Assembly: GCA_036269915.1 (NCBI GenBank)
Contig: DATBDM010000177.1
Span: 1 to 5,199, forward strand
Direction of reading: 5' to 3'
Source: DATBDM01 sp036269915
Lineage (GTDB): Bacteria; Actinomycetota; Thermoleophilia; Solirubrobacterales; Solirubrobacteraceae
Length of the DNA stretch: 5,199 bases
Part shown: in pieces, positions 1-4,723 of the stretch
How the letters are laid out: the number at the start of each line of letters is the position of its first letter
How positions within the stretch are numbered: position 1 is the stretch's first letter
Notes under the pieces: generated by a model
Seen by the model: only the letters and a program-made list of their open reading frames with translations
What the model was told of the DNA's origin: nothing
The model's database searches: none
Program-made: the position numbers and the translations under genes

Positions 1-329
1 GTCGCCATGTCGGTGTGCACCGCGATGCCCATCGCGAGGCCGCCGCAGCGCGCGTGCACGATCTCCTCGGCGAGCACGATCGAGGCGAAGTAGTCGCCAC
101 CCTGGCCGCCGTACTCCTCGGGGTAGGAGAGCCCGAGGAAGCCGAGCTCGCCCATGCGCCGGAAGACCCAGTCGGGGAACGTCGTCTCCTCCCACTCGTC
201 CGCGTGCGGCGCCAGCTCCTTGGTGGCGAAGTTGCGGATCGACTCGCGCAGCGCGTCGTGCTCCTCGGTGAAGATGAAGTGGCGCTTGGAGGCGGCGTGG
301 TCGGGCTTGCGGACGTCGGTGGCGGCCAT
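1..329 (-). CDS. Acyl-CoA dehydrogenase, N-terminal part (cut by left edge)
   Basis: Flavin-dependent acyl-CoA dehydrogenase, expected to introduce the alpha,beta double bond into an acyl-CoA in the cytoplasm. Only the first 109 codons are present; the FAD/substrate beta-barrel and the C-terminal helical domain with the catalytic base lie beyond position 1, so chain-length class cannot be called. The visible part is the all-alpha N-terminal domain: about 17 variable residues, then FTEEHDALRESIRNFATKEL, LAPHADEWEE, FPDWVFRRMGELGFLGLSYPEEYGG and SIVLAEEIVHARCGG, the order normal for this family. The start is the ATG at 329-327. No Shine-Dalgarno precedes it, but a promoter-like pair lies so close that the mRNA may be leaderless. 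The gene is divergent from the hydratase operon and shares a 60-bp control region with it. Family assignment is sure; substrate (short, branched or long chain) is open. Confidence 0.93.
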   Translation of the reverse strand, partial: MAATDVRKPDHAASKRHFIFTEEHDALRESIRNFATKELAPHADEWEETTFPDWVFRRMGELGFLGLSYPEEYGGQGGDYFASIVLAEEIVHARCGGLAMGIAVHTDMA

Positions 330-336
330 GAAGTGG

Positions 337-365
337 ACAGTAGGACTTCCTACTTCCAGCCGCAA
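337..365 (-). promoter_or_regulatory. Putative promoter of the acyl-CoA dehydrogenase gene, likely leaderless
   Basis: On the minus strand, TTGCGG (365-360) and TACTGT (342-337) are separated by exactly 17 bp. Both boxes match the housekeeping consensus only 3/6, but the -10 keeps the key TA...T pattern. Initiation about 7 nt downstream would fall at about position 330, directly on the ATG at 329, which would explain the absence of a ribosome-binding site. Leaderless transcripts are common in actinobacteria. The palindrome at 339-354 fills much of the spacer and overlaps the -10, the usual place for a repressor. This is pattern reading, not a measured start site. Confidence 0.35.
339..354. 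promoter_or_regulatory. Candidate operator (16-bp palindrome), copy 1
   Basis: AGTAGGACTTCCTACT is an inverted repeat with 7-bp arms (AGTAGGA / TCCTACT) and a 2-bp centre. It lies between the divergent acyl-CoA dehydrogenase and hydratase genes, 9 bp upstream of the former's ATG and overlapping its putative -10. A related palindrome (13 of 16 positions identical, with the following TC also shared) lies at the same place before the BKACE gene (3819-3834). Size and symmetry suit a TetR-type dimer, a family that often controls acyl-CoA catabolism in actinobacteria, but no regulator gene is in the window and the family is inferred. Confidence 0.6.
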
Positions 366-389
366 GGCTCCGCGCGATAGGGTCCGCCC

Positions 390-1172
390 GTGGGCAACGG
401 GACGGTGCGCTACGAGGTCGGCGACGCGATCGCCACGATCACGCTCGACCAGCCCGAGACGCGCAACGCGCTCTCGGACGCGGTCCTCGACGACCTGCTC
501 GAGGCCTTCACCGCGGCCCGCGACGACGACGCCGTGCGCTGCGTGATCCTGACCTCCTCCCACGAGACGACGTTCTCGAGCGGGGGCAACCTCGGCGGCT
601 TCGCCGAGCAGCTGCCGCTCGCGCACAAGCACGAGGCGATCGGGCGCTTCCCGCGGCTGTTCGCGCTCATCGGGCAGCTCGGCAAGCCGTCGCTGTGCGC
701 GGCCAACGGGCACGTGCTGGCCGGCGCGCTCGGGCTCGCGCTCGCCTGCGACCTGATCGTGGCGCGCGAGGGCGCTCGCTTCGGGACGCCCGAGATCAAC
801 GTCGGGGTGTTCCCGTTCATGATCATGGCGCTGATCTACCGCAACCTCGGGCGCAAGAAGACCAACGAGCTGCTGCTGCTCGGCGAGCAGGTCTCCGCGC
901 AGGAGGCCGAGCGGATCGGGCTCGTCAACCGGGTGGTCGCCCCCGAGGACTTCGACGCCGCCGTCGCCGACTGGGCGGGGCGGCTCGCCGCGAAGTCGCC
1001 GCTGCTGATGCGCATGGGCAAGGACGCGATGTACCGCCAGCAGGACATGGCCTTCGAGGACGCGCTCGACTTCCTGCGCGCGCAGCTCGCGCTCGCCTTC
1101 GCGACCGAGGACATCCAGGAGGGCGTCAAGGCGTTCTTCGAGAAGCGGGAGCCGCGGTGGACCGGCCGGTGA
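390..1172 (+). CDS. Enoyl-CoA hydratase/isomerase family protein (crotonase fold)
   Basis: Cytoplasmic crotonase-superfamily enzyme of 260 aa, normal length, likely acting on an unsaturated acyl-CoA (hydration or isomerisation). Visible features: N-terminal beta strands with QPETRNALS (21-29), oxyanion-hole segment FSSGGNLGGF (62-71), second oxyanion segment ANGHVLAGALGLALACD (105-121, Gly112 at the oxyanion position), FGTPEINVGVFPF (131-143), and the C-terminal helices after GLVNRVVAP. Glu135 in PEI matches the second catalytic Glu of rat hydratase (E164), whereas the first (E144) is replaced by Gly115, so straightforward hydratase chemistry is not assured. The start is GTG at 390; an in-frame TAG at 378 rules out anything longer, and GTG at 405 is a possible shorter start. 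The Shine-Dalgarno is weak. It is the first gene of a three-gene operon whose next gene overlaps its stop. Methylglutaconyl-CoA hydratase-like or isomerase roles are both possible. Confidence 0.92.
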   Translation: MGNGTVRYEVGDAIATITLDQPETRNALSDAVLDDLLEAFTAARDDDAVRCVILTSSHETTFSSGGNLGGFAEQLPLAHKHEAIGRFPRLFALIGQLGKPSLCAANGHVLAGALGLALACDLIVAREGARFGTPEINVGVFPFMIMALIYRNLGRKKTNELLLLGEQVSAQEAERIGLVNRVVAPEDFDAAVADWAGRLAAKSPLLMRMGKDAMYRQQDMAFEDALDFLRAQLALAFATEDIQEGVKAFFEKREPRWTGR

Positions 1173-1846
1173 CGTGCCTGCGGGCGCGGACGAGCGACCG
1201 GACCGACGGTGCGGGCGCGGGAGCGGAGGCGCTTGCCCGCGCGCTCGGCGGCACGATCGTCGGCGAGGCCGAGCCGGGCGTGCCGCGCGACTGGCACGCC
1301 GATCTCGAGACCTCGCGGCCGGTGCTCGAGGCGGCGGCGGCCGCAGCGGCGGAGCCGGCCGTGATCACCGCCTCGGACTGCACGATCTGCATGGGGACGT
1401 TCCCGGCCGTCGTCGCGCGCGAGCCGTCGGTGCGCTTCCTGTGGCTCGACGCGCACGGCGACTTCAACACGCCCGACACGACGCCGAGCGGCTTCCTCGG
1501 GGGCATGTGCCTGTCGGCGGCCTGCGGCGCCTGGACCGAAGGCCGAATCGACCCGGCGCGCGTACACATGGTTGGCGTGCGCGACCTCGACGAGGACGAG
1601 CGCGAGGTGGTCGCCCGCGCCGGCGTGCGCATGGGCGTCCCGCACCACGGTCCGGTCTACGTGCACCTCGACTGCGACGTGCTCGACCCGACCGTCCACC
1701 GCGCGCAGTTCCCGGTACCCGGCGGCATGGGCCTCCAGGGCCTCGGCGCGCTGCTCGCGGCGCTCGGCGAGCGCGTCGTCGGCGTCGAGGTCACCGCGCT
1801 CGAGGAACCCTCGCTGGCACCCGCGATCGCGGAGCTGCTGCGCTGA
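1169..1846 (+). CDS. Arginase/ureohydrolase-family protein with altered active site
   Basis: 225-aa protein of the arginase/agmatinase fold, binuclear-metal enzymes that usually hydrolyse guanidino compounds. Recognised by LWLDAHGDFNTP (91-102; D94, H96, D98 are metal ligands), TTPSGFLGGM (104-113), YVHLDCDVLDP (164-174; D168 and D170 are metal ligands) and PVPGGM (182-187). Differences from true arginase: the GGDHS motif reads SDCTI (69-73), so the first His ligand is Cys71; loop His141 is Gly111; the guanidinium-binding Glu277 position is Ala210. The residues that hold the amino-acid carboxylate (N130, T135, S137) are kept as N100, T105, S107. I recall SDCT/GDCT variants in actinobacterial 'arginase family' proteins, so it is probably a real subfamily, but arginase activity should not be assumed. 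It is shorter than the usual 260-300 aa, partly through a short stretch before YVHLD. The start GTG at 1169 gives a GTGA overlap with the upstream stop; GTG at 1157 is an alternative. The stop overlaps the next start. Confidence 0.85.
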   Translation: MTCLRARTSDRTDGAGAGAEALARALGGTIVGEAEPGVPRDWHADLETSRPVLEAAAAAAAEPAVITASDCTICMGTFPAVVAREPSVRFLWLDAHGDFNTPDTTPSGFLGGMCLSAACGAWTEGRIDPARVHMVGVRDLDEDEREVVARAGVRMGVPHHGPVYVHLDCDVLDPTVHRAQFPVPGGMGLQGLGALLAALGERVVGVEVTALEEPSLAPAIAELLR

Positions 1847-3393
1847 TGTTGCGGCCCCTGGTCGAGGACCTCGAGGAGCGCCGCCGGATCGCGAAGCTCG
1901 GCGGCGGCAAGGAGAGGATCGCCCGCCAGCATGCCGCGGACAAGCTCACGGCGCGCGAGCGCGTCGAGTTGCTGATCGACGCGGGGACGTTCACCGAGCT
2001 CGGTCTGCACGCCGGGATCCACCACTCGGTCCGCGGCCTCGAGGACAAGGACGCGCCGGCCGACGGCGTGATCACCGGCTACGGCAAGGTCGACGGCCGC
2101 CTGGTCGCCGTCGCCGCCTACGACTTCACCGTGATGGCCGGCTCGATGGGCACGACGGGCGAGCTCAAGGTCACGCGTCTGCGCGAGCTCGCGCTCACCA
2201 AGCGGATCCCGTTCGTCTGGCTGCTCGACTCCGCCGGCGCGCGCATCCAGGAGGCGGTCGGCTCGCTGTTCGCCGGCTCCGGGCACCTGTTCCGCGAAGA
2301 GGTGGTGATGAGCGGCGTGATCCCGCAGGTGGCGGCGCTGATGGGCCCGTGCGCGGCCGGCACGGCCTACATCCCGGGCCTCGCCGACTTCGTGCCGATG
2401 GTCAAGGGCCGCGGGTCGATGGCGCTCGCCGGACCGCACCTCGTGCGCGCGGCGATCGGCGAGGACGTCACCCAGGAGGAGCTGGGCGGCTCGCGCGTGC
2501 ACTGCCGCTCCTCGGGCGTCGGCGACCTCGAGGTTGCCGACGACGAGGAGTGCATCGCGCGCATCAAGCAGTACCTCTCGTTCTTCCCCTCGCACTGCGA
2601 GGAGCCGCCTCCGGTGCGCGAGACCGCCGACCCGGTGGAGCGCATGGACGACGCGCTGCTCGACGTGCTGCCCGAGTCCAACCGCAAGCCGTATGACATG
2701 TACGAGGTCATCGGGCGGATCGTCGACGACGGCGAGTGGCTCGACCTCAAGCCGCAATGGGCGAAGACGATCATCACCTGCCTCGCGCGCATGGGCGGGC
2801 GCCCGGTGGGGATCGTCGCCAACCAGCCGCGCCAGCTCGGCGGCATCCTCGACAACGACTCCGCCGACAAGGCCGCGCGCTTCGTCAACCTCTGCGACGC
2901 GTTCGGGATCCCGCTGCTGTTCCTCGTCGACGTGCCGGGCTTCATGGTCGGCACCAAGGTCGAGGCGGCGGGGATCATCCGCCATGGCGCGAAGATGCTG
3001 CACGCCGTCGCCGCCGCGACGGTGCCGAAGATCACGGTCGTCGTGCGCAAGGCCTACGGCGCCGGCTACTACGTGATGAACGGGCGCGCGTACGAGCCCG
3101 ACCTGATCGTCGCGTGGCCGAGCGCGGAGATCTCGGTGATGGGCGCCGAGGGGGCCGTCGAGATCGTCTTCCGCCGGATGTTCGAGGAGGCCGAGGACCC
3201 GGTCGCCAAGCGCGCGGAGCTGATCGCGACCTACCAGGACCTGATCGACGTCTACCGCGCGGCCGGCAACGACATGATCGACGACGTCATCGACCCGCGC
3301 GAGACGCGCCCGACCGTGATCCGCGCGCTCGAGATGGCGGCGGGCAAGCGCGTCGAGCGTCCGTGGCGCAAGCACGGAGTCGTGCCCGTCTAG
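1846..3393 (+). CDS. Acyl-CoA carboxylase, carboxyltransferase (beta) subunit
   Basis: 515-aa carboxyltransferase, normal length for the PccB/AccD/MccB family. It transfers CO2 from biotin to an acyl-CoA and needs an alpha subunit (biotin carboxylase plus biotin carrier) that is not in this window. N-terminal crotonase-like half: GGGKERIARQHAADKLTARE (19-38), AYDFTVMAGSMG (91-102), LLDSAGARIQEAVGSL (126-141), GPCAAGTAYIPGLADF (167-182). C-terminal half: GGILDNDSADKAARFV (332-347), VDVPGFMVGTKVEAAGIIRHGAK (361-383), VRKAYGAGYYVMNGRAY (400-416), AWPSAEISVMGAEGAVEI (423-440). The residue deciding acetyl versus propionyl preference in Streptomyces enzymes (Asp in PccB, Ile in AccB) is Tyr409. GFMVG and NGRAY resemble methylcrotonyl-CoA carboxylase more than PCC, so the substrate may be neither acetyl- nor propionyl-CoA. 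The ATG at 1846 shares one base with the preceding TGA (TGATG), implying coupled translation. Longer in-frame starts upstream would only run through the ureohydrolase gene. Confidence 0.93.
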   Translation: MLRPLVEDLEERRRIAKLGGGKERIARQHAADKLTARERVELLIDAGTFTELGLHAGIHHSVRGLEDKDAPADGVITGYGKVDGRLVAVAAYDFTVMAGSMGTTGELKVTRLRELALTKRIPFVWLLDSAGARIQEAVGSLFAGSGHLFREEVVMSGVIPQVAALMGPCAAGTAYIPGLADFVPMVKGRGSMALAGPHLVRAAIGEDVTQEELGGSRVHCRSSGVGDLEVADDEECIARIKQYLSFFPSHCEEPPPVRETADPVERMDDALLDVLPESNRKPYDMYEVIGRIVDDGEWLDLKPQWAKTIITCLARMGGRPVGIVANQPRQLGGILDNDSADKAARFVNLCDAFGIPLLFLVDVPGFMVGTKVEAAGIIRHGAKMLHAVAAATVPKITVVVRKAYGAGYYVMNGRAYEPDLIVAWPSAEISVMGAEGAVEIVFRRMFEEAEDPVAKRAELIATYQDLIDVYRAAGNDMIDDVIDPRETRPTVIRALEMAAGKRVERPWRKHGVVPV

Positions 3394-3403
3394 AAGCCCG
3401 ACG

Positions 3404-3419
3404 CGCGGCCCGTACCGCG
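3404..3419. terminator. Weak GC stem between convergent genes
   Basis: CGCGG (3404-3408) and CCGCG (3415-3419) can pair around the 6-nt loop CCCGTA in the 40-bp gap between the carboxyltransferase stop and the stop of the convergent small membrane protein. A hairpin is expected here to end one or both transcripts, but the stem is only 5 bp and no T-run follows on either strand, so it is at best a weak or factor-dependent stop. In DNA this GC-rich such stems arise easily by chance. Confidence 0.2.
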
Positions 3420-3433
3420 GGAAGCGCCAGGCC

Positions 3434-3712
3434 CTAGGCGTGTCGCGCCGTGTTGCGACCGCTGACGGCCCGCCAGACGAGCAGCAGCAGCATCGTGCCG
3501 ACGATCGCCCCGAGGATGCCGCCGAGGTCGAACTTGTCCTCGTCGCCGATCCCGAGCACGTAGGTGAACAGCGCCCAGCCGATCAGCGCGCCGATGATGC
3601 CGAACGCGACCGTCTGGACGAAGCCCATCGGATCACGCCCTGGGAGCAGCAGGCGGCCGAGGTAGCCGGCGATGATGCCGATCACGATCGCCGAGATGAT
3701 CTCTCCGAGCAT
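3434..3712 (-). CDS. Small membrane protein, GlsB/YeaQ/YmgE (transglycosylase-associated) family
   Basis: 92-aa, very hydrophobic protein with three predicted transmembrane segments (about residues 4-22, 32-54 and 63-81), a short basic C-terminus and an acidic loop (GDEDKFD, 56-62). The pattern AIVIGIIAGYLGRLLLPGRDPMGF, then a Gly-rich second helix (FGIIGALIGWAL) and a third starting GGILGAIVG, is that of the GlsB/YeaQ/YmgE family. Members are stress-associated envelope proteins; the 'transglycosylase-associated' name does not imply enzyme activity. The start ATG (3712-3710) is preceded by a strong GGAAGGA ribosome-binding site (3729-3723). It is transcribed against both neighbouring catabolic units and is probably independent of them. 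Family call is firm, function is not known. Confidence 0.88.
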   Translation of the reverse strand: MLGEIISAIVIGIIAGYLGRLLLPGRDPMGFVQTVAFGIIGALIGWALFTYVLGIGDEDKFDLGGILGAIVGTMLLLLVWRAVSGRNTARHA

Positions 3713-3752
3713 TGCTGGTGATTCCTTCCGCTGGGGGATGCGTCGCTCACAT

Positions 3753-3758
3753 ATACCC
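3753..3758 (-). promoter_or_regulatory. Possible -10 box (GGGTAT) for the GlsB-type gene
   Basis: The minus strand reads GGGTATAT from 3758, about 40 nt upstream of the small membrane protein start. GGGTAT resembles the -10 element of SigB/SigF-type stress sigma factors of Gram-positive bacteria, and GlsB-family genes are often stress-induced. The matching GTTT -35 element is not visible at 14-17 nt; GGGCAA (3780-3775) is the nearest candidate and is poor. It may instead be read by the housekeeping sigma through TATATG. Low confidence. Confidence 0.25.
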
Positions 3759-3783
3759 CGCGGAGCGATGGCGGTTGCCCGTG

Positions 3784-3801
3784 ACGTCGGGGGTCCGACG
3801 T
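3784..3801. repeat. 18-bp inverted repeat in divergent control region
   Basis: ACGTCGG (3784-3790) and CCGACGT (3795-3801) are perfect 7-bp arms around GGGT. The repeat lies in the 135-bp gap between the small membrane protein (minus) and the BKACE gene (plus), 18 bp upstream of the second candidate operator, where a -35 region for the BKACE promoter could fall. It could be a second regulator site or an RNA hairpin; no T-run follows, so it is not a normal terminator. Unlike the 339-354 palindrome, I saw no second copy in the window. Confidence 0.4.
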
Positions 3802-3808
3802 GTGGGTT

Positions 3809-3814
3809 TAGAGT
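3809..3814 (+). promoter_or_regulatory. Possible -10 box for the BKACE operon
   Basis: TAGAGT matches TATAAT at 4/6 and keeps TA...T. Transcription from it would start near 3821, inside the candidate operator, and leave a leader of about 27 nt holding the AGGAAGG ribosome-binding site (3839-3845). No convincing -35 element is present 16-18 bp upstream; that position is occupied by part of the 3784-3801 inverted repeat, so an activator-dependent promoter is conceivable. Confidence 0.22.
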
Positions 3815-3818
3815 TGGG

Positions 3819-3834
3819 AGTGGAACGTCCTACT
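3819..3834. promoter_or_regulatory. Candidate operator, copy 2
   Basis: AGTGGAACGTCCTACT shares 13 of 16 bases with the palindrome at 339-354, including the whole right arm TCCTACT; both are followed by TC. Six of its eight base pairs are symmetric. It ends 13 bp before the BKACE ATG, a position equivalent to copy 1 relative to the acyl-CoA dehydrogenase start. Together the two sites point to one regulator for both catabolic units; the regulator itself is not in the window. Confidence 0.55.
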
Positions 3835-3847
3835 TCTCAGGAAGGCC

Positions 3848-4723
3848 ATGGCCCTCGACGACCCCGTGATCCTCACCTGCGCCATCTCGGGCGCGGTCGC
3901 CGGCCGCGACCAGTGCGCGGCCATCCCCTACACGCCCGAGGAGTACGCCGCCGAGGCGCGCCGGATCGTCGACGAGGGCGCGGTGATGATCCACATCCAC
4001 GCCCGCCGGCCGGACGGCACGCCGAGCTCGGAGACCGAGGACTTCCGGGCGATCACCGAGGCCATCCTCGCCGAGGTCGGGGACGTGATCGTCAACTACT
4101 CGACGGGGACGATCGGCGTGCCCGTCGAGCAGCGGATCGCCTACCTGCGCGAGCTGCGCCCCGAGGTCGGCGCGCTGAACATGGGCTCGATGAACTACGC
4201 GAAGTACTCCGCCCGGCGCAAGGGCTTCGTGTTCGAGACCGTCTTCGAGAACTCGTTCGCGACGATCCTCGCGCTGCTCGAGGCGATGAACGAGGCCGGC
4301 ATCCGCGCCGAGCACGAGTGCTTCGACTCCGGGCACCTCGCCAACCTCGACCCGCTGCTCGACATGGGCGTGCTGGCGCCCCCGCTGCAGGTCTCCTGCG
4401 TCATGGGCGTCACCGGCGGCATCCGGCCGACGGCCCGCAACCTCGCGCACATGGCCGAGCAGGTCCCCGACGTGCCGCACCAGTGGGGCGTGATCGGGGT
4501 CTCGCGGCGCCAGTGGTCGCTCGTCTCCGCGGCGCTCGCGCTGGGCGGCAACGTGCGCGTCGGCCTCGAGGACAACTTCTACCTGCCCGAGGGCGAGATG
4601 GCGCGCTCCAACGGCGACCTCGTCGCGCGCGCCGCGGCGATGACCGGCAACGCCGGGCGGCGGCTGGCGACGATCGACCAGGCACGGGCGATGCTCGGGC
4701 TGCGGGGGCGCGCGAAGGCATGA
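3848..4723 (+). CDS. BKACE-family beta-keto acid cleavage enzyme (Kce-like, former DUF849)
   Basis: 291-aa zinc-dependent TIM-barrel enzyme. The family condenses a beta-keto acid with acetyl-CoA and cleaves it to acetoacetate plus a new acyl-CoA; the founding member Kce acts on 3-keto-5-aminohexanoate in lysine fermentation. Visible signature: MIHIHAR (47-53; H49 and H51 are zinc ligands), NYSTG (83-87), NMGSMNY (111-117), ECFDSGHL (157-164), GVTGGIRPT (187-195), GVSRRQW (217-223) and VGLEDN (238-243; E241 is the third zinc ligand). The N-terminal substrate loop reads ISGAVAGRDQ; where Kce has the Glu that contacts the substrate ammonium (Glu14, from memory) this protein has Val17, so a non-cationic, probably hydrophobic keto acid is more likely. 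The ATG at 3848 follows a strong AGGAAGG (3839-3845). It is the first gene of an operon with the CaiB/BaiF gene (ATGA overlap) and has a candidate operator directly upstream. Exact substrate unknown. Confidence 0.92.
   Translation: MALDDPVILTCAISGAVAGRDQCAAIPYTPEEYAAEARRIVDEGAVMIHIHARRPDGTPSSETEDFRAITEAILAEVGDVIVNYSTGTIGVPVEQRIAYLRELRPEVGALNMGSMNYAKYSARRKGFVFETVFENSFATILALLEAMNEAGIRAEHECFDSGHLANLDPLLDMGVLAPPLQVSCVMGVTGGIRPTARNLAHMAEQVPDVPHQWGVIGVSRRQWSLVSAALALGGNVRVGLEDNFYLPEGEMARSNGDLVARAAAMTGNAGRRLATIDQARAMLGLRGRAKA

Noticed and set aside
695..1168. Longer upstream start for the ureohydrolase within the hydratase gene
   Set aside because: The upstream residues are an Arg/Ala-rich shadow of the hydratase. 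The GTG at 1169 overlaps the hydratase stop (GTGA) and places the expected N-terminal motif LRARTSDR at the start.
1329..1364. Alanine/GCG-GCC run in the ureohydrolase (residues about 55-61) as a possible repeat or slippage site
   Set aside because: It is a short poly-Ala helix within an intact frame; the mixed codons (gcg, gcc, gca) do not form a simple tandem repeat.
1174..1845. An in-frame extension of the carboxyltransferase upstream to 1174, giving a 739-aa protein
   Set aside because: The extra 224 residues are Arg/Ala-rich low-complexity sequence, the shadow of the ureohydrolase frame. The ATG at 1846 gives the family's normal N-terminus.
1657..3375. Long open frame on the minus strand (572 aa) opposite the carboxyltransferase
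   Set aside because: The His/Asp/Arg/Val-rich composition with no recognisable motif is typical of the antisense shadow of a GC-rich gene; the plus-strand frame has clear family motifs throughout.
3440..3721. Plus-strand open frame over the small membrane protein
   Set aside because: Charged low-complexity translation with no motif; the minus-strand frame gives a classic three-helix GlsB/YeaQ protein with a strong ribosome-binding site.
3784..3801. Intrinsic terminator interpretation of the inverted repeat
   Set aside because: It lies upstream of both divergent genes, not after a gene end, and no T-run follows on either strand.
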